A stretch of 9,181 nucleotides of DNA, taken from assembly GCA_003133815.1 (NCBI GenBank), contig PKZR01000206.1:5688-14868 (forward strand), written 5' to 3'. This DNA is from Limisphaerales bacterium (GTDB taxonomy: Bacteria; Verrucomicrobiota; Verrucomicrobiia; Limisphaerales; UBA11358). The position numbers were made by a program, and so were the translations under genes. The notes under the pieces are model-generated. The model did not search any database and had not been told where the DNA came from. It saw only the letters and a list, made by a program, of their open reading frames with translations. Position 1 is the first letter of the stretch, and each line of letters begins with the position of its first letter. Positions 6,671-9,181 of this stretch are shown here, one piece after another.

Positions 6671-7984
6671 TCAGTTGGAATGTTTCAGGCGCGCAACGTA
6701 AGCGCCGTCCACGTTGTCGGTGAACGGTAGCAATTCATGTTCGGCTTCCAATTCAAAATTTTCGTGTTCGTGCAAAAATGCTTTTACGACTTCAGAGTTT
6801 TCCTCCTGCTCAAGGCTGCAAGTGCTGTAAACCAAAATACCGCCATGCTTTAATTTCGTTGCGGCGAGATTGAGCAGATCGAGCTGCGTTTGTTGTAGGC
6901 GTGAAATTTCCTCCGGCGAAATCCGCCAGCGCAAATCCACGCGTCTGCGCATGACGCCGGTGTTGGAACAGGGAGCGTCAACTAAAACGCGGTCAAATTG
7001 CGAATTGCGAATTGCGAATTGTGAGTTTGAAATTGTTTCCACGCATATGACGCCAAGGCGCTGGCAATTTTCGTTAACCAGCTTCAATCGTTCTTCAGAG
7101 ATGTCGCAGGCGACAATTTTGCCTTCGTTGCGCATGAGTTGCGCCATAAAGGTGGTTTTGCCGCCGGGCGCGGCACACAGATCTAGGATTGCATCGCCTG
7201 GCAGCGCGCCGAGTTTGCTCGCGGCGAGCAGCGTGCTCGGATCCTGGATGTAAAACCAGCCGTCGCGGAAACTGGCCAGCAAATGCAGCGGCGGATGCGA
7301 TTTCAACTCGAAGACGAGGTTTTCTTCAAGCTGTTCGCGGCGGACGAAGTCATATTCCACATTTTCTTCGCGCCATTTTTCGATGAGATTGCCGGCGGCG
7401 GCTTTCAAGGTGTTCACGCGTGCGAAAGTTTTTGGCGGCGTGTTGTTCCATTCGAGGAGCTGCGCGGCCTTTTCCTCGCCGAATCTTTTTTGCCAGCGTG
7501 CGACAAGCCACTCGGGTTGAGACCAACCGGTTGCGGGCCGGGAAACTTTCAACCCGGCCAGAATCTTTTTGGTCTCGTCCGCTTCGCGAAGATAGCCTCG
7601 CAGGATGGCATTCACAAATCCGGCCTGCGGGCCGAAACCGTTCTGTTTGGCGAGTTCCACAGTTTCGTGGACGGCGGCATGGTCGGGAATCCGGTCGAGC
7701 CAGAAAATCTGATAAAGGCCGAGGCGCAGCAGATTTTGCAGCGCGGGTTTCTGTTCGCGCCCGTTTGTTTTTCGGGCAATGAGCCAGTCGAGAGTGACCT
7801 GCCAGCGGACGACGCCATAAACAATTTCCTGGCAAAGCCCGCGATCGGAAGCCGAAAGCCTGGCGTTGGCCAGCGCGATTTCAAGCAGGTCTTCGACGAA
7901 TTTACCGCCGTTGTTGCGTTGCTGTAAAATTCGCGCCGCAATTTGTCTTGGTTTTTGTTCGTTCACCGCGTTTAATGGAGCCAT
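6671..7984 (-). CDS. rsmB: 16S rRNA (cytosine-C5)-methyltransferase RsmB/Sun family (437 aa)
   Basis: This enzyme transfers a methyl group from SAM to C5 of a cytosine in 16S rRNA (C967 in E. coli). Residues about 10-145 form the NusB-like RNA-binding domain (SASDRGLCQEIVYGVVRW at 44-61; DHAAVHETVELAK at 101-113). Residues about 155-437 form the methyltransferase: motif I ILDLCAAPGGKTT (266-278), Asp294 in VACDIS for the SAM ribose, DAPCS (336-340) with Cys339, and STCSLEQEEN (387-396), where Cys389 is the expected nucleophile. Length is normal for the family. The frame is open upstream to 8236, but that extension is unlike RsmB and overlaps the divergent gene, so ATG at 7984 is chosen. Oddity: residues about 317-331 are encoded by a tandem heptamer tract, where homologs carry a conserved GD[AG] motif. 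The flavin protein gene follows 7 bp downstream. Confidence 0.94.
   Translation of the reverse strand: MAPLNAVNEQKPRQIAARILQQRNNGGKFVEDLLEIALANARLSASDRGLCQEIVYGVVRWQVTLDWLIARKTNGREQKPALQNLLRLGLYQIFWLDRIPDHAAVHETVELAKQNGFGPQAGFVNAILRGYLREADETKKILAGLKVSRPATGWSQPEWLVARWQKRFGEEKAAQLLEWNNTPPKTFARVNTLKAAAGNLIEKWREENVEYDFVRREQLEENLVFELKSHPPLHLLASFRDGWFYIQDPSTLLAASKLGALPGDAILDLCAAPGGKTTFMAQLMRNEGKIVACDISEERLKLVNENCQRLGVICVETISNSQFAIRNSQFDRVLVDAPCSNTGVMRRRVDLRWRISPEEISRLQQTQLDLLNLAATKLKHGGILVYSTCSLEQEENSEVVKAFLHEHENFELEAEHELLPFTDNVDGAYVARLKHSN
6994..7035. repeat. Tandem heptamer tract inside rsmB
   Basis: Six consecutive 7-bp units read CAAATTG, CGAATTG three times (7001-7021), TGAGTTT and GAAATTG on the plus strand, so the core is perfect and the flanks are decayed. 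In rsmB (minus strand) the tract encodes about residues 317-331, including NSQFAIRNSQF. Three units make 21 bp, which encode a seven-residue cycle whatever the phase. The perfect CGAATTG core contains no stop codon in any frame on either strand, so such a tract can sit in a gene without breaking it. Confidence 0.85.
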
Positions 7985-8006
7985 AGTGAATCCATGACGA
8001 CAGAAA

Positions 8007-8012
8007 TACGAT
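8007..8012 (+). promoter_or_regulatory. Candidate -10 box of the long greA gene
   Basis: TACGAT fits the TANNNT -10 pattern and lies 6 nt before the ATG at 8019. The intervening bases are all T and there is no Shine-Dalgarno sequence. The whole divergent intergenic region (7985-8018) is only 34 bp, so any -35 would lie at or inside the start of rsmB. I see no good -35. The call rests on position and pattern. Confidence 0.3.
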
Positions 8013-8018
8013 TTTTTT

Positions 8019-9181
8019 ATGAAAGAAGAATTTGAAAAACTGGCAGCGGCGGGAAAAATTGAAGGCCGGCACATTGAACCGCTCACGCAGCTTGTCGATG
8101 GCGGCTGCTGCTCGCACCGCAGCTGGGGCTTTGGCAAAATCAAGGCGGTGGACACGGTGTTCGCCCGTTTCACGATTGATTTTCCGGGCAAGGCCGGACA
8201 CACGATGGACCTGTCATTCGCTGCCGAACTGCTCAAGCCGATTCCAAAGGATCACATTCTTGCGCGCAAGGCCGCCGACATCGAGGCCGTCCGGCAGATG
8301 GCCGCGCATCATCTGGATTTGATCAAGCTAGTGCTGAACAGTTTTGGCGGCAAGGCGACTGTTGACCAGATACAGCAGGTTCTCATGCCGGATGTCATTC
8401 GCGACGACTGGAAAAAGTGGTGGGATACCGCCAAGCGCGAAATGAAAAAGGACGGTCACTTCATCGTGCCGGTGAAAAAAACCGATCCGGTCGTTTTTCA
8501 AATGCAGGAAACCACGTTGCAGGACCGGTCGCTGGCCGATTTTCGAGCGGCGAAAGGTTTGAAGGCTCGCGTCGCGGTCGTCGCAGAAATTCAAAAGTCC
8601 GTTTCGGACTTGAAGGACAAGGCGACGGCGGCGGGAGAAATTATTTCCGCGTTGAACGCAGATATCGCATCGCACCAGCGCACGCAGCCGGCGGTCGCGC
8701 TGGAGGCGGTCTTTGCACGCGACGAACTGCGCCAGGCCGCCGGACTTGAGCCGGTCGCGGGCGAAGTCACCGACGGCCAAATCTGGTCGCAGGAGAACGT
8801 CAAGTTCAGCCAGATCATGGAATTGATACCCGCCGCGAAACATCATCGCGCGCTCGAATCATTCCGTCAGGCAAACCCCGACCGCTGGCAGGAAATTTTG
8901 CGCGGCTCCATGAACCAGGTTTCCTCGAAGCTCGCCAAGGAATTCGCAAGCCTTCTCATCGCGCAGGGCAGGCTGGACGAGCTCAAGGAAACGCTCGCCC
9001 GCCTCATCAACCAGCACACGGCTAGCAGCGAACTGCTCCTGTGGTTTGGGCGCGACCGCACCGAAGATTTTGTGGACATCCTCGGCCCGGAAGTTTTCCG
9101 CGCCATGCTCACGGCGATGGAGCGCGACCAGTTCAATGAAAAGCGCTCGAACCGCCTGCGCGATTTCATCCTGGAAGACCA
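8019..9181 (+). CDS. greA: N-terminal part of a long GreA-type transcription elongation factor (PVC form), 3' end outside the window
   Basis: An uninterrupted frame from ATG at 8019 gives 387 codons and runs off the window. The N-terminal block (about 27-145) contains GGCCSHRSWGFGKIKAVDTV (28-47), LKPIPKDHILARKA (72-85), a Leu-rich stretch ending SFGGKATVDQIQQVLMPDVI (108-127) and DDWKKWWDTAKREMKKD (129-145). This order (a WGxG small-barrel-like motif, PLAKDHFLAR-like, then WxxWWxxAKxxxKKD) is what I recall from the ~700-residue GreA of Chlamydiae and its Verrucomicrobia relatives. There, a large N-terminal region precedes the GreA coiled coil and C-terminal domain. Residues about 160-387 are charged and helical in appearance, with no motif I recognise. 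If right, the protein would act on backtracked RNA polymerase, but the GreA domain itself is not in view and the identification rests on memory of the N-terminal region. The gene is divergent from rsmB, with 34 bp between starts. Confidence 0.62.
   Translation, partial: MKEEFEKLAAAGKIEGRHIEPLTQLVDGGCCSHRSWGFGKIKAVDTVFARFTIDFPGKAGHTMDLSFAAELLKPIPKDHILARKAADIEAVRQMAAHHLDLIKLVLNSFGGKATVDQIQQVLMPDVIRDDWKKWWDTAKREMKKDGHFIVPVKKTDPVVFQMQETTLQDRSLADFRAAKGLKARVAVVAEIQKSVSDLKDKATAAGEIISALNADIASHQRTQPAVALEAVFARDELRQAAGLEPVAGEVTDGQIWSQENVKFSQIMELIPAAKHHRALESFRQANPDRWQEILRGSMNQVSSKLAKEFASLLIAQGRLDELKETLARLINQHTASSELLLWFGRDRTEDFVDILGPEVFRAMLTAMERDQFNEKRSNRLRDFILED

Noticed and set aside
6994..7035. Heptamer tract as a CRISPR-like or STRR regulatory array
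   Set aside because: There are no spacers, units are contiguous, and the tract is inside a gene. It is a tandem microsatellite, not a CRISPR array.
7283..7927. Long plus-strand open frame of 214 codons opposite rsmB
   Set aside because: It is a shadow of rsmB: it has no recognisable family, while the minus-strand frame has complete RsmB motifs through the same region.
8012..8018. Run of seven T before the greA start as a terminator tail
   Set aside because: There is no preceding hairpin and no plus-strand gene reading into it. It lies in the 34-bp divergent promoter region.
7985..8236. N-terminal extension of rsmB by 84 residues
   Set aside because: It is antisense to the well-supported long greA frame and lacks any RsmB resemblance; the family's N-terminus fits the start at 7984.
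8328..8846. Minus-strand open frame of 172 codons opposite the greA-like gene
   Set aside because: The plus-strand frame is continuous to the window edge with family-like motifs; the antisense frame has none.

Overview
The window looks like an ordinary chromosomal segment of a bacterium from the PVC group, most likely Verrucomicrobiota. The main evidence is the gene entering at the right edge. Its N-terminal part resembles, as I remember it, the long GreA form of Chlamydiae and Verrucomicrobia rather than the short GreA of other bacteria. Supporting traits are a lipoprotein-type solute-binding protein, a two-membrane-type gene set, and no clear Shine-Dalgarno sequence before any of the nine starts. 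No phage, transposase, tRNA, rRNA or CRISPR array is visible.

Left part (1-4472): a peptide-type ABC importer. On the minus strand, permease B (1619-2584), permease C (530-1615) and an ATPase (1-533, cut by the edge) follow one another with a 3-bp gap and then a 4-bp ATGA overlap. The family 5 solute-binding lipoprotein (2679-4472) is transcribed divergently from a shared 94-bp intergenic region. Together they would capture an oligo- or dipeptide-like ligand in the periplasm and import it with ATP. A second ATPase (DppF/OppF type) may lie beyond the left edge.

Middle (4479-6663): a minimal site-2 protease (M50) on the minus strand converges on the binding-protein gene with only 6 bp between stops. 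It diverges from fabI (5283-6053), the enoyl-ACP reductase of fatty acid elongation, across a 159-bp region that holds a perfect 7+7 inverted repeat and a direct repeat. fabI converges on a flavin-reductase-like FMN protein (6061-6663) with a 7-bp gap. Both convergent junctions hold a compact perfect inverted repeat that overlaps a stop codon.

Right part (6671-9181): rsmB (16S rRNA m5C methyltransferase), which probably shares a transcript with the flavin protein, is divergent from the long greA-like gene, which runs off the edge. rsmB carries a tandem heptamer tract in frame inside its SAM-binding domain, at the place where the family normally has a SAM-contacting aspartate. This is the most unusual thing in the window. 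I see no convincing new multi-gene system. The points worth following are the rsmB repeat, a recurring TANNNT box 6-7 nt before starts (possible leaderless mRNAs), and the small palindromes.
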